Positions 1 to 7,744 of a stretch of DNA of 17,043 bases are shown here, piece after piece. The translations under genes were made by a program, and so were the position numbers. The stretch spans positions 1 to 17,043 of the forward strand of contig JBNLFS010000026.1 in NCBI GenBank assembly GCA_050305635.1, given 5' to 3'. The number at the start of each line of letters is the position of its first letter. The stretch's first letter is position 1. Under the pieces are notes generated by a model. That model saw only the letters and a program-made list of their open reading frames with translations. It made no database searches and was not told where the DNA came from. Source of the DNA: Thiodiazotropha sp050305635. GTDB lineage: Bacteria > Pseudomonadota > Gammaproteobacteria > Chromatiales > Chromatiaceae.

Positions 1-25
1 GCAAACTGCAGCTGGTGTAAGGGTC

Positions 26-805
26 ATGCTGGAGATCACCCCCCTTTCCTCGTTTGATGACAACTATATCTGGGTGCTGAGGAATCCCGGGAGTAACCGG
101 GTGGTGGTCGTGGATCCGGGTGATGAGACCCCGGTACTGGACTGGCTCGGGGAGACCGCGTCCCAACTCAGCGCGGTGCTGATCACCCACCACCATTACG
201 ATCATGTCGGCGGGGTGCCGGAACTCGCCCAGGCCTTTCCGGGGCTGCCCGTGTTCGGTCCGGTAAATGAAAAAATTCGCGGACTGACCCATCCCCTCCG
301 CGAGGGAGATCGTCCGGAGATTCCGGGTCTGGATGCCAATCTGCGGGTGCTCGAGGTTCCCGGTCACACAGCAGGGCATATCGCCTACTACGGCGATGGG
401 GCGCTGTTCTGTGGCGACACCCTGTTCGCCGCCGGGTGCGGGCGGGTATTCGACGGCACCTTTGAGCAGTTATCGAATTCATTGCTGCGTATCGCGGATC
501 TCCCCAAGGAGACCCGGATCTATTGCGCCCACGAATACACCTTGGACAACCTGGGGTTCGCTCAGTGGGTGGAGCCGCACAGCCCGGCCATCGCGCAGCG
601 ACTCAGCACGGACCGTTCGCTCAGGCAGGCGGGGCAACCCACCTTGCCCTCACGTCTCGACACGGAATTGCAGACCAACCCCTTCCTGCGTACCCGGGAC
701 CCGGGCGTGGTCGCAATGGCGGAAGCCAAAGCCGGTCACAAGCTTGTCAGTCCGGCGGCAGTGTTCACGGCCCTGAGGCAGTGGAAAGACCGGGAATACG
801 ACTGA
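26..805 (+). CDS. gloB: Hydroxyacylglutathione hydrolase (glyoxalase II)
   Basis: This 259-residue protein is a metallo-beta-lactamase-fold hydrolase of the usual glyoxalase II length. It hydrolyses S-D-lactoylglutathione to D-lactate and glutathione, the second step of cytosolic methylglyoxal detoxification. The binuclear metal motif THHHYDH lies at residues 54-60 (ligands H55, H57, D59, H60). Further ligands follow at about H114 (VPGHTAGH), D131 (FCGDTLF) and H169 (YCAHEYT). The C-terminal part holds the typical substrate-binding helical region (NPFLRTRDP, then AGHKLVSP). The ATG at 26 follows AAGGG closely and gives the family N-terminus. The gene is intact and convergent with the transporter gene at 1034. 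A palindromic repeat starts 10 bases after the stop and may shape the 3' end of the transcript. The identification is very secure. Confidence 0.96.
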   Translation: MLEITPLSSFDDNYIWVLRNPGSNRVVVVDPGDETPVLDWLGETASQLSAVLITHHHYDHVGGVPELAQAFPGLPVFGPVNEKIRGLTHPLREGDRPEIPGLDANLRVLEVPGHTAGHIAYYGDGALFCGDTLFAAGCGRVFDGTFEQLSNSLLRIADLPKETRIYCAHEYTLDNLGFAQWVEPHSPAIAQRLSTDRSLRQAGQPTLPSRLDTELQTNPFLRTRDPGVVAMAEAKAGHKLVSPAAVFTALRQWKDREYD

Positions 806-814
806 TTGCCAAGC

Positions 815-895
815 AGGCTGTTGAAATTCTACTCAGACGGTACGATCCTGCGTTGAAAACCGCCTCGCACTCGTCTGAGCGAATTTCAACAGCCT
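815..895. repeat. Short copy of a palindromic MITE-like repeat (internal deletion)
   Basis: This 81-bp element is bounded by inverted ends AGGCTGTTGAAATTC...GAATTTCAACAGCCT, with CTCAGACG continuing the inverted repeat inward. It is nearly identical to the reverse complement of the 137-bp element at 15192-15328. The only differences seen are one substitution and a 56-bp deletion between two CTC trinucleotides. GC flanks extend the symmetry to 813-897. It lies between the convergent genes gloB and the SLAC1-type transporter, so it could act as a bidirectional mRNA 3' structure. No transposase is encoded, so mobility in trans is inferred. No convincing target-site duplication was seen. Confidence 0.85.
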
Positions 896-956
896 GCCAG
901 GGCCTTTCAACCGGTGCCGCACGTCAGGACAGATTCCCAATCAGCTTGCCCTGAGC

Positions 957-985
957 GGGTTCCCACTTCAAAGGGTGGGGAACCC
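957..985. other. Stem-loop between convergent genes
   Basis: GGGTTCCCAC at 957-966 pairs with GTGGGGAACCC at 975-985, with one bulged G. It lies between the 3' ends of gloB and the minus-strand transporter. No T-run follows on either strand, so it is at best a weak or Rho-assisted terminator or an mRNA-stabilising hairpin. Apart from this and the repeat at 815-895, the 806-1033 gap shows nothing recognisable. Confidence 0.35.
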
Positions 986-1033
986 GTGTGTCATTTCGAG
1001 CCATGGTTGAACCGGATACCGCTCAACTCCGCA

Positions 1034-1993
1034 TCACTCCTCCGGCATGCAGATCTTTTTACCCCCCACGGCCCGCATGGTGCGGTAGAAAAGGTAGGTC
1101 ACCACCAGGGTCAGCACGGTGAGCAGGATCCAGCCGAGGGCGGCGAAACCGGGGTTGGTCGTCTTTTCGAACATCAGCAGGGTGGCAATGGTGATGGCCG
1201 CCAGAGGAAAAGAGTAGGCCCACCAGGAGAGAAAGAACTGCAAACGGGAAAAACGAAATACCATGGTAAACAGCAGCAGGGTCAGAAACAGTCCGCTGTA
1301 GTAGAGCACGTGGGCGAAATTATCGAGGCCTCCGTTGAGCTTCACGTAGGAGATGAAGCCGACTGCGGGTGGCGCAATGAGGATAAAAAAGGTGGGCATG
1401 AGCCGATCCGGAAGCGGATTGTGGAACAGCACCCGGTAGATGATGATGGTGAACAGCACCAGCCAGAAGATGATGCCGACGCTGAAGAAGAACCAGGAGA
1501 TCTCATGGTATCCATGAGCGGTTCCAGCCACCGGAACCAGCACATTACCCACCACCGGAATGAACCAGGCCGGGTTGATGTGATGGACCTCGAACTTGTC
1601 GTGATGGATCCAGATGTTCATCACATACAGGGTGAAACCAAGATGCAGGGAACTGCCGATGATCCACAGGACATGTGAGACCCCGGGCAGGGTATGCAGC
1701 ATGGTGATCGAAAGCAGAATCAGGCTGATCGAAACCGCCGGGAAGAAATTCAGTTTCACCGGGTGGTTGAGTTCCTTAACCACTTCCCCGGGGTAGCGCA
1801 ACAGTTTCATCAGATAGATGAGTGCGAGAAGGGTGAACACCAGAGTGGTGAAAGGGATCAGGGCGAGATCCAGTCGGAACGGCAGGTGGTAGCCGATCTG
1901 GGCCTTTTCCCAGGCGATGCACAGGCCGGCCAGTCCCATGACCATGGCAAAGAAAGAGATGGGAAAATAGGGAAGACGAGAATTGTGATTCAT
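1034..1993 (-). CDS. SLAC1/TehA-type anion channel or TDT-family transporter
   Basis: This 319-residue protein is strongly hydrophobic, with about ten predicted membrane helices. Its N-terminus (LPYFPISFFAMVMGLAGL) is characteristic of the tellurite-resistance/dicarboxylate transporter (TDT) family, which includes TehA and the plant SLAC1 anion channel. The segment IPVVGNVLVPVAGT in the middle is another family-type stretch. Members are inner-membrane anion channels or exporters (dicarboxylates, sulfite, chloride or nitrate). The substrate cannot be told from sequence, so no symbol is given. The ATG at 1993 has only a weak ribosome site (GGAT). It is transcribed away from prk, whose terminator lies 231 bp upstream of its start, so it probably has its own promoter in 1994-2223. 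Confidence 0.85.
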   Translation of the reverse strand: MNHNSRLPYFPISFFAMVMGLAGLCIAWEKAQIGYHLPFRLDLALIPFTTLVFTLLALIYLMKLLRYPGEVVKELNHPVKLNFFPAVSISLILLSITMLHTLPGVSHVLWIIGSSLHLGFTLYVMNIWIHHDKFEVHHINPAWFIPVVGNVLVPVAGTAHGYHEISWFFFSVGIIFWLVLFTIIIYRVLFHNPLPDRLMPTFFILIAPPAVGFISYVKLNGGLDNFAHVLYYSGLFLTLLLFTMVFRFSRLQFFLSWWAYSFPLAAITIATLLMFEKTTNPGFAALGWILLTVLTLVVTYLFYRTMRAVGGKKICMPEE

Positions 1994-2133
1994 TGTGATA
2001 TCCAGCGCCTATTAAACAGCAAATCTTGAGTGGAATAGTATGTTAAGAGCCTGCGCGGAACATTGAAAATTCGCAAACGAAGTTCAGGATGCGCTTATCA
2101 GAGCCTGTCAATTGAAAGTCTTAGGCCCTGAAA

Positions 2134-2139
2134 ATTATA
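2134..2139 (-). promoter_or_regulatory. Possible -10 box for the SLAC1-type gene
   Basis: A perfect TATAAT reads on the minus strand here, about 140 bp before the transporter start codon. No good -35 hexamer lies 16-18 bp upstream of it, so the promoter is uncertain. The rest of 1994-2223 is AT-rich and holds no gene. Confidence 0.3.
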
Positions 2140-2223
2140 GGGTAATCACTCAGTGATCCCATCACCGGTCACTGCCTCCGCTATAGCTGCCGGGTCACGC
2201 TGTTACGCCATCACCCAGGCACG

Positions 2224-2256
2224 AAAAAGCCGCCAGGCCGGATGGCACAGGCGGCT
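2224..2256 (-). terminator. Rho-independent terminator of prk
   Basis: On the minus strand AGCCGCC (2256-2250) pairs with GGCGGCT (2234-2228) and is followed directly by a run of five T (ending at 2224). It lies about 45 bp after the prk stop codon, in the expected place and orientation. Confidence 0.85.
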
Positions 2257-2298
2257 TGTTACGAACCCGGGCCCGGAGCTGTCCGGACCTTCAGGTGA

Positions 2299-3171
2299 TC
2301 AGACGTTGCGTGCGTCCATCATGCGTTCGATGATCGGCTGCAGGATGATCTCCATGGAGAATCCCATCTTGCCGCCGGGCACCACGATGGAGTTGCGGCG
2401 TGACATGAACGAGCCGTCGATCATCGACAGCAGATAGGGGAAGTCGATGTCGAACTTTTTCGGATGACTGAAGCGGATCACGACAAAGCTTTCATCGGGG
2501 GTGGGGATGTCACGGGCAATGAACGGGTTCGAGGTGTCCACGGTCGGCACGCGCTGGAAGTTGATGTCGGTGCGCGAGAACTGCGGCGTGATGTGGTTGA
2601 TGTAGTCGGGCATGCGCCGCATGATGGTATCGACGATCGCCTCTTCGCTGTAACCACGCTCGGCATTGTCGCGGAAGATCTTCTGGATCCATTCCAGGTT
2701 CACGATCGGCACCACGCCAACGCCCAGGTCCACATACTTGGCCACGTCCACGTCACCGTTGACCACCATGCCATGCAGTCCTTCATAGAACAACAGATCG
2801 GTACCTTCCTCGATCTTTTCCCAGGGGGTGAATTCACCCGGCTTCTTATCACAACCCAGGCGGGCGTTTTGTTCTTCGGCCTCTTCAGGGCTGTGCAGGT
2901 AGTAGCGTTTTTCGCCACTGCCGGTTTCGCCGTAGGTTTTGAACAGTTCGCCGATCTTTTCGAAATGGTTGGCATCCGGGCCGAAGTGACTCATGCCCTC
3001 GGCAACCTTGCTGCGCATCTCAACTCGTGTGTAGCGGTGAAAGCTGTCACCCTCGACGACCGCCGGTTTGATCCCGTCACGATAGAAAATGTGTTCGAAT
3101 GCGCGTTTGACCGTGGTCGTACCGGCGCCTGAAGAACCGGTTACGGCTACCACAGGATGCTTCTTGGACAT
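2299..3171 (-). CDS. prk: Phosphoribulokinase
   Basis: This 290-residue protein has the length of the proteobacterial (octameric, class I) phosphoribulokinase. It phosphorylates ribulose 5-phosphate with ATP to give ribulose 1,5-bisphosphate, the CO2 acceptor of the Calvin-Benson-Bassham cycle. The P-loop is GSSGAGTT at residues 12-19, the form usual in bacterial enzymes. It is followed by VEGDSFHRYTRVEM around residues 39-52, with the catalytic/substrate residues D42, H45 and R49. FYEGLHGMVV near residue 130 is the next conserved block. The ATG at 3171 has a good ribosome site (GGGAGAA). The gene is monocistronic here, with its own terminator and a 280-bp upstream gap. No RuBisCO gene lies in this window, so the rest of the cycle must be encoded elsewhere. 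Confidence 0.95.
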   Translation of the reverse strand: MSKKHPVVAVTGSSGAGTTTVKRAFEHIFYRDGIKPAVVEGDSFHRYTRVEMRSKVAEGMSHFGPDANHFEKIGELFKTYGETGSGEKRYYLHSPEEAEEQNARLGCDKKPGEFTPWEKIEEGTDLLFYEGLHGMVVNGDVDVAKYVDLGVGVVPIVNLEWIQKIFRDNAERGYSEEAIVDTIMRRMPDYINHITPQFSRTDINFQRVPTVDTSNPFIARDIPTPDESFVVIRFSHPKKFDIDFPYLLSMIDGSFMSRRNSIVVPGGKMGFSMEIILQPIIERMMDARNV

Positions 3172-3207
3172 AGGCTTCTCCCAAATCTCAGACTTGTATA
3201 GTTATGA

Positions 3208-3258
3208 TCAGGACCCCGCGATGGGACCTTGTAATGTGACTCAAGGACAGGGTCCTGA
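3208..3258 (-). promoter_or_regulatory. Nested inverted repeat upstream of prk
   Basis: A perfect 9-bp inverted repeat, TCAGGACCC (3208-3216) and GGGTCCTGA (3250-3258), lies 37-87 bp before the prk start. Inside it on the minus strand, CCTTG and CAAGG form a second stem. The apical loop contains AGTCACA, the half-site shared with the Crp-like motifs elsewhere in the window. It could be an operator or, if transcribed, a leader hairpin. Nearby, GGGTCA/TGACCC (3305-3328) is a further small inverted repeat. No clear sigma-70 promoter was found in 3172-3451. Confidence 0.45.
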
Positions 3259-3451
3259 GAAAAAATTGGTGCCAACTATAACACGGCAATCGGCCATTAC
3301 CAGTGGGTCAAAATCGTCGATCTGACCCCTAATGGGCGAGAAAACCCGTAATTCTGAGGGGATATGCGCTCGAGTCGGATTGGACTGGGGTCATCTCTCC
3401 CGGTCTAAATTACTGATATCAATAGTGAATATAGGTTTTTCCCGAGCCGGC

Positions 3452-4894
3452 TCAGAGCAGGGCGTTATTCAGCCACAGGTGGGTCTGTACGGCGATAAAA
3501 AATCCCAGGGCAACCACGGGAGTCCAGCGCAGATGGCTGAAAAAGGTGTATTTGCCCCGCGCCTGACCCATCAGGGCCACCCCGGCCGCCGAGCCGATGG
3601 ACAGCAGACTGCCGCCGATACCGGTGGTGAGTGTGACCAGCAACCATTGTCCCAGGGACATCTCAGGCGCCATGTTGAGTACCACCGACATGGTTGGAAT
3701 GTTTTCCAATACCGCTGAGAGCAGGCCGATGGAAACATTGGCGGTGGTGGCGCCCCATTGCACATACAGCAGCTCGGAGAGGATCGTCAGATAGCCCAGA
3801 TAGCCAATGCCCCCTACGGCGAGGATCACCCCACAGAGAAACAGCAGGGTATCCCATTCCGCCCGGGCGACCCGCAGAAACACGTCGAAGGGCTGTCGGC
3901 TCTCTACCACCACCGAAAAATCCGGAGTTTCCGAAGTCACCACAGTCTCCGGCCCGGGCTCATGGGTTTTTTTCAGGTAGTAGCCGAAGAATTGCAGGTA
4001 GGACAGGCCGGTCATCATACCGATGGTCGCCGGCAGGCCGAACTCGCCCTGGAAAACCACCGCCGTGGCGATGGTCAGCAGAAACAACCCCATGATGCGT
4101 TTGGAGCCTCGATTCATGTAGACCTGTTCCAAGGGGAGACTCAGGCGTCCCTGGGGAAGCGCCAGGCTCATCAGGCTCGCCGGCACCAGGTAACTGACCA
4201 GGGATGGAATGAACAGGTGGAAAAAGGAGAAGAAGTCCACCGCTCCCGTGGTGCTGTGGATCGCCTGCTGCCAGACCATCAGGGTGGTGATGTCACCGAA
4301 TGGGCTGTACGCGCCGCCCGCGTTGGCCGCGAGCACAATGTTGATACACGCCAGGGAGACAAATCGGGAGTTGTCCCGCTCCAGGTTAAGTACCACCGCA
4401 CCCATCAGCAGCGCGGTGGAGAGGTTATCCAGAAAGGGGGAGAGGAGGAAGGTCACCGCCCCGGTGGTCCAGAAAAGCCGTCGGTAGGTGTAGCGTCGGT
4501 GCGCCACCCAGGTACGCAGGGCGAGAAACACCCGTCTTTCAGAAAGGGCGTTGATGTAGGTCATGACGACCAGGATGAACAGCATCAGTTCCGCGTATTG
4601 CAGCAGGCTGTGGCGCAGGGCCGTCTCCGCCTCGACGCCGCCCAGATGAAAGTGGTGGGCGTAACCCCCGATCAGCCCCCAGATGATGCCGGCTGCCAGT
4701 AGCATGGGCTTGGATTTGGGGAGGTTGATGAACTCCTCGATGCTGACCGCCACCAGGGCCAGGGCAAATACCGCGAGACTTAGCAGACCCACCCAATGTG
4801 TGCTGATGCTGTATCCGCTTGCGGACATGTGATCCGCCCAGGCAGTACCGGGAAGCAGAGCCGTAACCGCAGCTGTTTGTATTGCTTTAATCAT
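3452..4894 (-). CDS. nhaD: NhaD-type Na+/H+ antiporter (paralog 1)
   Basis: This 480-residue polytopic inner-membrane protein belongs to the NhaD family of Na+(Li+)/H+ antiporters, mostly found in marine, halophilic and alkaliphilic bacteria. It exports sodium in exchange for protons. Conserved blocks include FLDNLSTALLMGAV (from residue 154), AANAGGAYSPFGDITTL (from 189) and, near the C-terminus, GGSLLSIGSAAGVALMGQARGKYTFF. The N-terminus (LLPGTAWA, then D21) looks like a cleavable signal sequence or first membrane helix. The ATG at 4894 is preceded by a modest AGGTG. A second nhaD lies just upstream in the same direction, 259 bp away. The two share the same core motifs throughout but have diverged clearly, especially in the cytoplasmic loop around residues 320-345. 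Confidence 0.92.
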   Translation of the reverse strand: MIKAIQTAAVTALLPGTAWADHMSASGYSISTHWVGLLSLAVFALALVAVSIEEFINLPKSKPMLLAAGIIWGLIGGYAHHFHLGGVEAETALRHSLLQYAELMLFILVVMTYINALSERRVFLALRTWVAHRRYTYRRLFWTTGAVTFLLSPFLDNLSTALLMGAVVLNLERDNSRFVSLACINIVLAANAGGAYSPFGDITTLMVWQQAIHSTTGAVDFFSFFHLFIPSLVSYLVPASLMSLALPQGRLSLPLEQVYMNRGSKRIMGLFLLTIATAVVFQGEFGLPATIGMMTGLSYLQFFGYYLKKTHEPGPETVVTSETPDFSVVVESRQPFDVFLRVARAEWDTLLFLCGVILAVGGIGYLGYLTILSELLYVQWGATTANVSIGLLSAVLENIPTMSVVLNMAPEMSLGQWLLVTLTTGIGGSLLSIGSAAGVALMGQARGKYTFFSHLRWTPVVALGFFIAVQTHLWLNNALL

Positions 4895-5113
4895 GACACC
4901 TGGTATTCGCCGAGTGACCGCCCTGTGGATTGGATGTGCTCAATCGCGGCTTGGCACTATAGCCTATCCCAATGCAATGGGTCTGTCAGGCATATGCCGT
5001 CGGGAATTTGTTGAGTGGATCCGGTGCCGCGGTAGCTCGAACGTTGAAAGGGGGCGGATGGGAGAGTTTGCGCCGGGGACAAGGCGGATCTGATCAGAAC
5101 GGGAGGCATGTCT

Positions 5114-5137
5114 GAGGTGGCGCCCGGACGCCACCTC
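5114..5137 (-). terminator. Strong hairpin after the second nhaD gene
   Basis: GAGGTGGCG (5114-5122) pairs perfectly with CGCCACCTC (5129-5137) around a 6-nt loop, 17 bp past the stop codon of the upstream nhaD. No T-run follows on the minus strand, so it may be an attenuator or mRNA-stabilising hairpin rather than a classical terminator. The remaining gap up to 4895 shows no gene. Confidence 0.5.
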
Positions 5138-5153
5138 TGAGTGGATCGGAGGG

Positions 5154-6626
5154 TCAGAACGAGCTGGCGTTGACCCACAGATGCACGAGGATGCTCGCCG
5201 CGTAACCCAGACCGATCACAGGAGCCCATTTCAGGTGACCGAAGAAGGTGTATTTGCCACGGGCCTGACCCATCAGCGCCACACCGGCGGCGGATCCGAT
5301 CGAGAGCATGGAACCTCCCACGCCCGCGGTAAGGGTGACCAGCATCCACTGCCCCGTGGACATGTCGGGCATCATGGTCAGAACCGCAAACATCACAGGA
5401 ATGTTATCGACGATGGCAGACAGGATACCGACCATGACATTGGCCGGCGTCGCGTTCATGGCGTCGCTCAGTTGCAGGGCCGCGCCCCACTGGGTGTACA
5501 TCACCTCGGAGACCACGGTGAGGTAGCCGATGAAGCCGAGGCCGCCGACGCACAGCACCACACCGTAAAAGAACAGCAGGGTGTCCCACTCGGCCCGCGC
5601 CACCTTGTTGAACACATCGAAGGAGACCATGTCGCCCATCTGACCGTCGTGTTCCAGTTCGGTCAGTTCCTCCCGGCTCAGGTGAGGATGGTCAAGATGA
5701 TAGGTCTTCTTCAGGTAGAAGCCGAAGAACTGCAGGTAGGCCAGACCGGTCAGCATACCGATCACCGGGGGCATGCCCAGGAAATTGTGAAAGCTCACCG
5801 CGGTGATGATGGTGGCGAGGAAAAAGATGATGATGCGCTTGGCGCCGCGTTTCATCTCAACGTTTTCACCGCCGCCGCTGGGTTGCTCGTTGGGTACGGC
5901 GAAATTCATGATGGCTGCGGGCACCAGCCAGTTCACCAGTGAGGGCAGGAAGAGCTCGAAGAAGGACCAGAAGTCGACCAGACCCTGCGGGGTGTGTATC
6001 CCTTTCTGCCAGACCATCAGGGTGGTGATGTCGCCAAAGGGACTGAATGCGCCGCCGGCGTTGGCCGCCACGACGATGTTGATGCAGGCCAGAAGAACGA
6101 ACTGCTTGTTGTCGCCGCCCACCGCAAGCACTACGGCGCACATCAGAAGAGCGGTGGTCAGGTTGTCGGCGACCGGGGAGATGAAAAACGCCAGCAGGCC
6201 GGTGATCCAGAACAACCGGCGGAAGCCATACCCTTTGCTGACCAGCCAGGAACGCAGCTTTTCAAACACGTTGCGCTCGTCCATGGCGTTGATGTAGGTC
6301 ATCGCCACCAGCAGGAAGAGCATCAGTTCCGCGTACTCCAGCAGGTTGTGGCGCACCATCTCTTCCGCCGCGTGGGGCATATCGTGGGTATGGTAATACC
6401 AGGCAATCAGGCCCCAGATGACGCCGGCCGCGAGGATGACCGGTTTGGATTTTCTCAGGTGGGTGAACTCCTCCGCCATCACCAGCAGGTAGGCCAGGGC
6501 GAAGATCGCTATAGAGGTGAATCCCACCCAATGGTTGGTCAGGTCCAGGCGGTCTCCCGTTCCTCCACTGGCTGCTGCGAGCGTGGGAAGGAAAAGCATC
6601 AGGAGCAGGCTGAAGGTTATTCTCAC
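5154..6626 (-). CDS. nhaD: NhaD-type Na+/H+ antiporter (paralog 2)
   Basis: This is a second NhaD-family sodium/proton antiporter, about 490 residues. It has the same conserved blocks as its neighbour: VADNLTTALLMCAVV, AANAGGAFSPFGDITTL and GGSMLSIGSAAGVALMGQARGKYTFF. The GTG at 6626 is chosen because AGGGG lies 7 bases before it and it begins a clean signal-like N-terminus (RITFSLLLMLFLPTLAAA). The in-frame ATG at 6644 would add six residues but has no ribosome site. A candidate sigma-70 promoter lies at 6678-6706. The cytoplasmic loop is more acidic than in paralog 1 (LSREELTELEHDGQMGD), and an extra segment precedes the last helices (LSDAMNATPANVM). Tandem copies may differ in pH range or ion preference; that is inference. 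Confidence 0.92.
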   Translation of the reverse strand: MRITFSLLLMLFLPTLAAASGGTGDRLDLTNHWVGFTSIAIFALAYLLVMAEEFTHLRKSKPVILAAGVIWGLIAWYYHTHDMPHAAEEMVRHNLLEYAELMLFLLVAMTYINAMDERNVFEKLRSWLVSKGYGFRRLFWITGLLAFFISPVADNLTTALLMCAVVLAVGGDNKQFVLLACINIVVAANAGGAFSPFGDITTLMVWQKGIHTPQGLVDFWSFFELFLPSLVNWLVPAAIMNFAVPNEQPSGGGENVEMKRGAKRIIIFFLATIITAVSFHNFLGMPPVIGMLTGLAYLQFFGFYLKKTYHLDHPHLSREELTELEHDGQMGDMVSFDVFNKVARAEWDTLLFFYGVVLCVGGLGFIGYLTVVSEVMYTQWGAALQLSDAMNATPANVMVGILSAIVDNIPVMFAVLTMMPDMSTGQWMLVTLTAGVGGSMLSIGSAAGVALMGQARGKYTFFGHLKWAPVIGLGYAASILVHLWVNASSF

Positions 6627-6677
6627 GGAGTTACCCCTATTCATTCGGTTGGTCGATATTCATACACAATCTATGGG

Positions 6678-6706
6678 ATTCTCAAGGATGCGGGATACAG
6701 GGTCAA
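6678..6706 (-). promoter_or_regulatory. Candidate sigma-70 promoter of nhaD paralog 2
   Basis: On the minus strand TTGACC (6706-6701) and GAGAAT (6683-6678) are spaced by 17 bp, which places the start of transcription near 6671. This gives a short leader before the GTG at 6626. The hexamers match consensus in 5 of 6 and 4 of 6 positions. Confidence 0.5.
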
Positions 6707-6750
6707 CAGTTTACGAGAGGGAAACGCTTGGAGTGTTTTGAGCCCAGTCA

Positions 6751-6782
6751 AGTGAAAAAGTCACACCGAATTGATGTGACTT
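6751..6782 (+). promoter_or_regulatory. Crp-like operator in the divergent nhaD/unknown-gene region
   Basis: AGTGAAAAAGTCACA (6751-6765) matches the motif at 16215-16229 in 13 of 15 positions. It overlaps a separate perfect inverted repeat, AAGTCACA (6758-6765) and TGTGACTT (6775-6782), spaced by 9 bp. The site lies between the divergent nhaD and the gene starting at 6858 and could serve either. Binding by the Crp-type protein encoded at 15507 is inferred from its DNA-contact residues. No strong -10 hexamer lies at the class II distance for the plus-strand gene (nearest TTATCC at 6795). Confidence 0.5.
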
Positions 6783-6857
6783 GTCATGGGGGGGTTATCC
6801 GGAGCATGGGATGCTGGCGATGACGCGATCGCATTCGAGGATATCCGGGGGGCGTTG

Positions 6858-7502
6858 ATGGAATATCAGAACATTGATCAAAAAAAAGCCAGGTACAACT
6901 ACCATGAACTGCACCTGACCCGAAACATCCTGCTGTCCCAGTCCTCAGATGAGCGGACGATGCCCTGGGACGTGGTGCGTACCGCGCAGCGCTATACCGA
7001 GGTGACCGACTGGGAGGCGTTGCTGTGTGCGGCTTTCCTGCCCAAAGCCAACAAGCTGGTGGCGGTGGTGATCCGACGTCAGACCGATGGTTACAGTGGC
7101 CTGCTGCGCCAGCAGGGGTCCATCGAATATGTGAGATTCTTCGTCGACTGGGATGATGATTCCGGGTCTCATTCCAGCGGCCTGTGTCAATTCAGGGTCC
7201 GGGATATGGAACTGATTGGGTCTGAACAGCCGGTGCCGGCCTGCCATCTGGTCTCGGTGCCGTTTGAGGGTGAGCGCTATCTGGACGCCCGGGCCAAGGG
7301 GCGGCAGCCCAAGGTGCGCGCGATCCTCTCCTGGAATCAACTGCCGGGGCTCGATCGGGAGTTTCGCCCGGTGTTCGGCAATCGGGTCGATTCGCAGATC
7401 AGTGTGGAGTCGGAACGAGCCCTGTTGGCGCATTTTGAGATCCCCATGCAGCGTCCGGTCACGTCAAGCGATCGGCTGCCTTGTCAAATCACCGTGGGCT
7501 GA
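6858..7502 (+). CDS. Conserved-looking protein of unknown function
   Basis: I do not recognise this 214-residue protein by name. It has no signal peptide or membrane helix, so it should be cytoplasmic. A core around residues 40-165 runs ALLCAAFLPKANKLVAVVIRR, GYSGLLRQQGSIEYVRFFVDW, FRVRDMEL, HLVSVPF and VRAILSWN. From memory this resembles a widespread uncharacterised beta-rich family with a GY-GG-SxEYVxF pattern and a final VRAxLSW; this was not checked. The ATG at 6858 is preferred because GGGGGG precedes it by 5 bases. An upstream in-frame ATG at 6786 has no ribosome site and lies almost on the operator. It is followed by the sugar transferase after 242 bp on the same strand, and a similar motif precedes both genes. 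The function is open. Confidence 0.75.
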   Translation: MEYQNIDQKKARYNYHELHLTRNILLSQSSDERTMPWDVVRTAQRYTEVTDWEALLCAAFLPKANKLVAVVIRRQTDGYSGLLRQQGSIEYVRFFVDWDDDSGSHSSGLCQFRVRDMELIGSEQPVPACHLVSVPFEGERYLDARAKGRQPKVRAILSWNQLPGLDREFRPVFGNRVDSQISVESERALLAHFEIPMQRPVTSSDRLPCQITVG

Positions 7503-7628
7503 TTTCCGCAACGCCTTTCACCCAGGGATGGCAACCCACTCGCCATGCCCTACCTTGCCCTCCGGTATTGAATCGGTCGGACGCACCGTGGAAAGCCCGA
7601 TTCCGGTGAATCCACTTCCCACCTGACA

Positions 7629-7643
7629 AGTAAAAAAGTCACA
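7629..7643 (+). promoter_or_regulatory. Crp-like site upstream of the sugar transferase
   Basis: AGTAAAAAAGTCACA matches the motif at 16215-16229 in 12 of 15 positions, the right half-site perfectly. It lies in the 242-bp gap before the sugar transferase. A weak -10-like sequence (GATACA at 7663-7668) lies at about the spacing expected for a class II activated promoter, with a start near 7675. The rest of 7503-7744 shows nothing else recognisable. Confidence 0.4.
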
Positions 7644-7744
7644 CATCCGGCGTGTTGCATTCGATACAGCCCAAAGCCTGGGATTTGAAATCATATAACC
7701 ATGGAAGCGGTTCATCCATTACGACAACTACCAGGAGAGAGGAC

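Noticed and set aside
1..20. Bases 3-20 read as the end of a frame (KLQLV then TAA) just before gloB.
   Set aside because: Five codons are too few to call an upstream gene.
914..1678. Long open frame on the plus strand opposite the SLAC1-type transporter.
   Set aside because: Its product is low-complexity and His/Glu/Gly-rich, as expected from the antisense of a membrane protein gene; the transporter on the other strand has clear family motifs.
3262..3277. TGGCAC on the minus strand upstream of prk as the -24 part of a sigma-54 promoter.
   Set aside because: The -12 element (TTGC at the right spacing) is absent; only a T-run follows.
3758..4702. 314-residue plus-strand frame opposite the first nhaD.
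   Set aside because: Antisense shadow of a well-identified gene; no ribosome site or recognisable domain.
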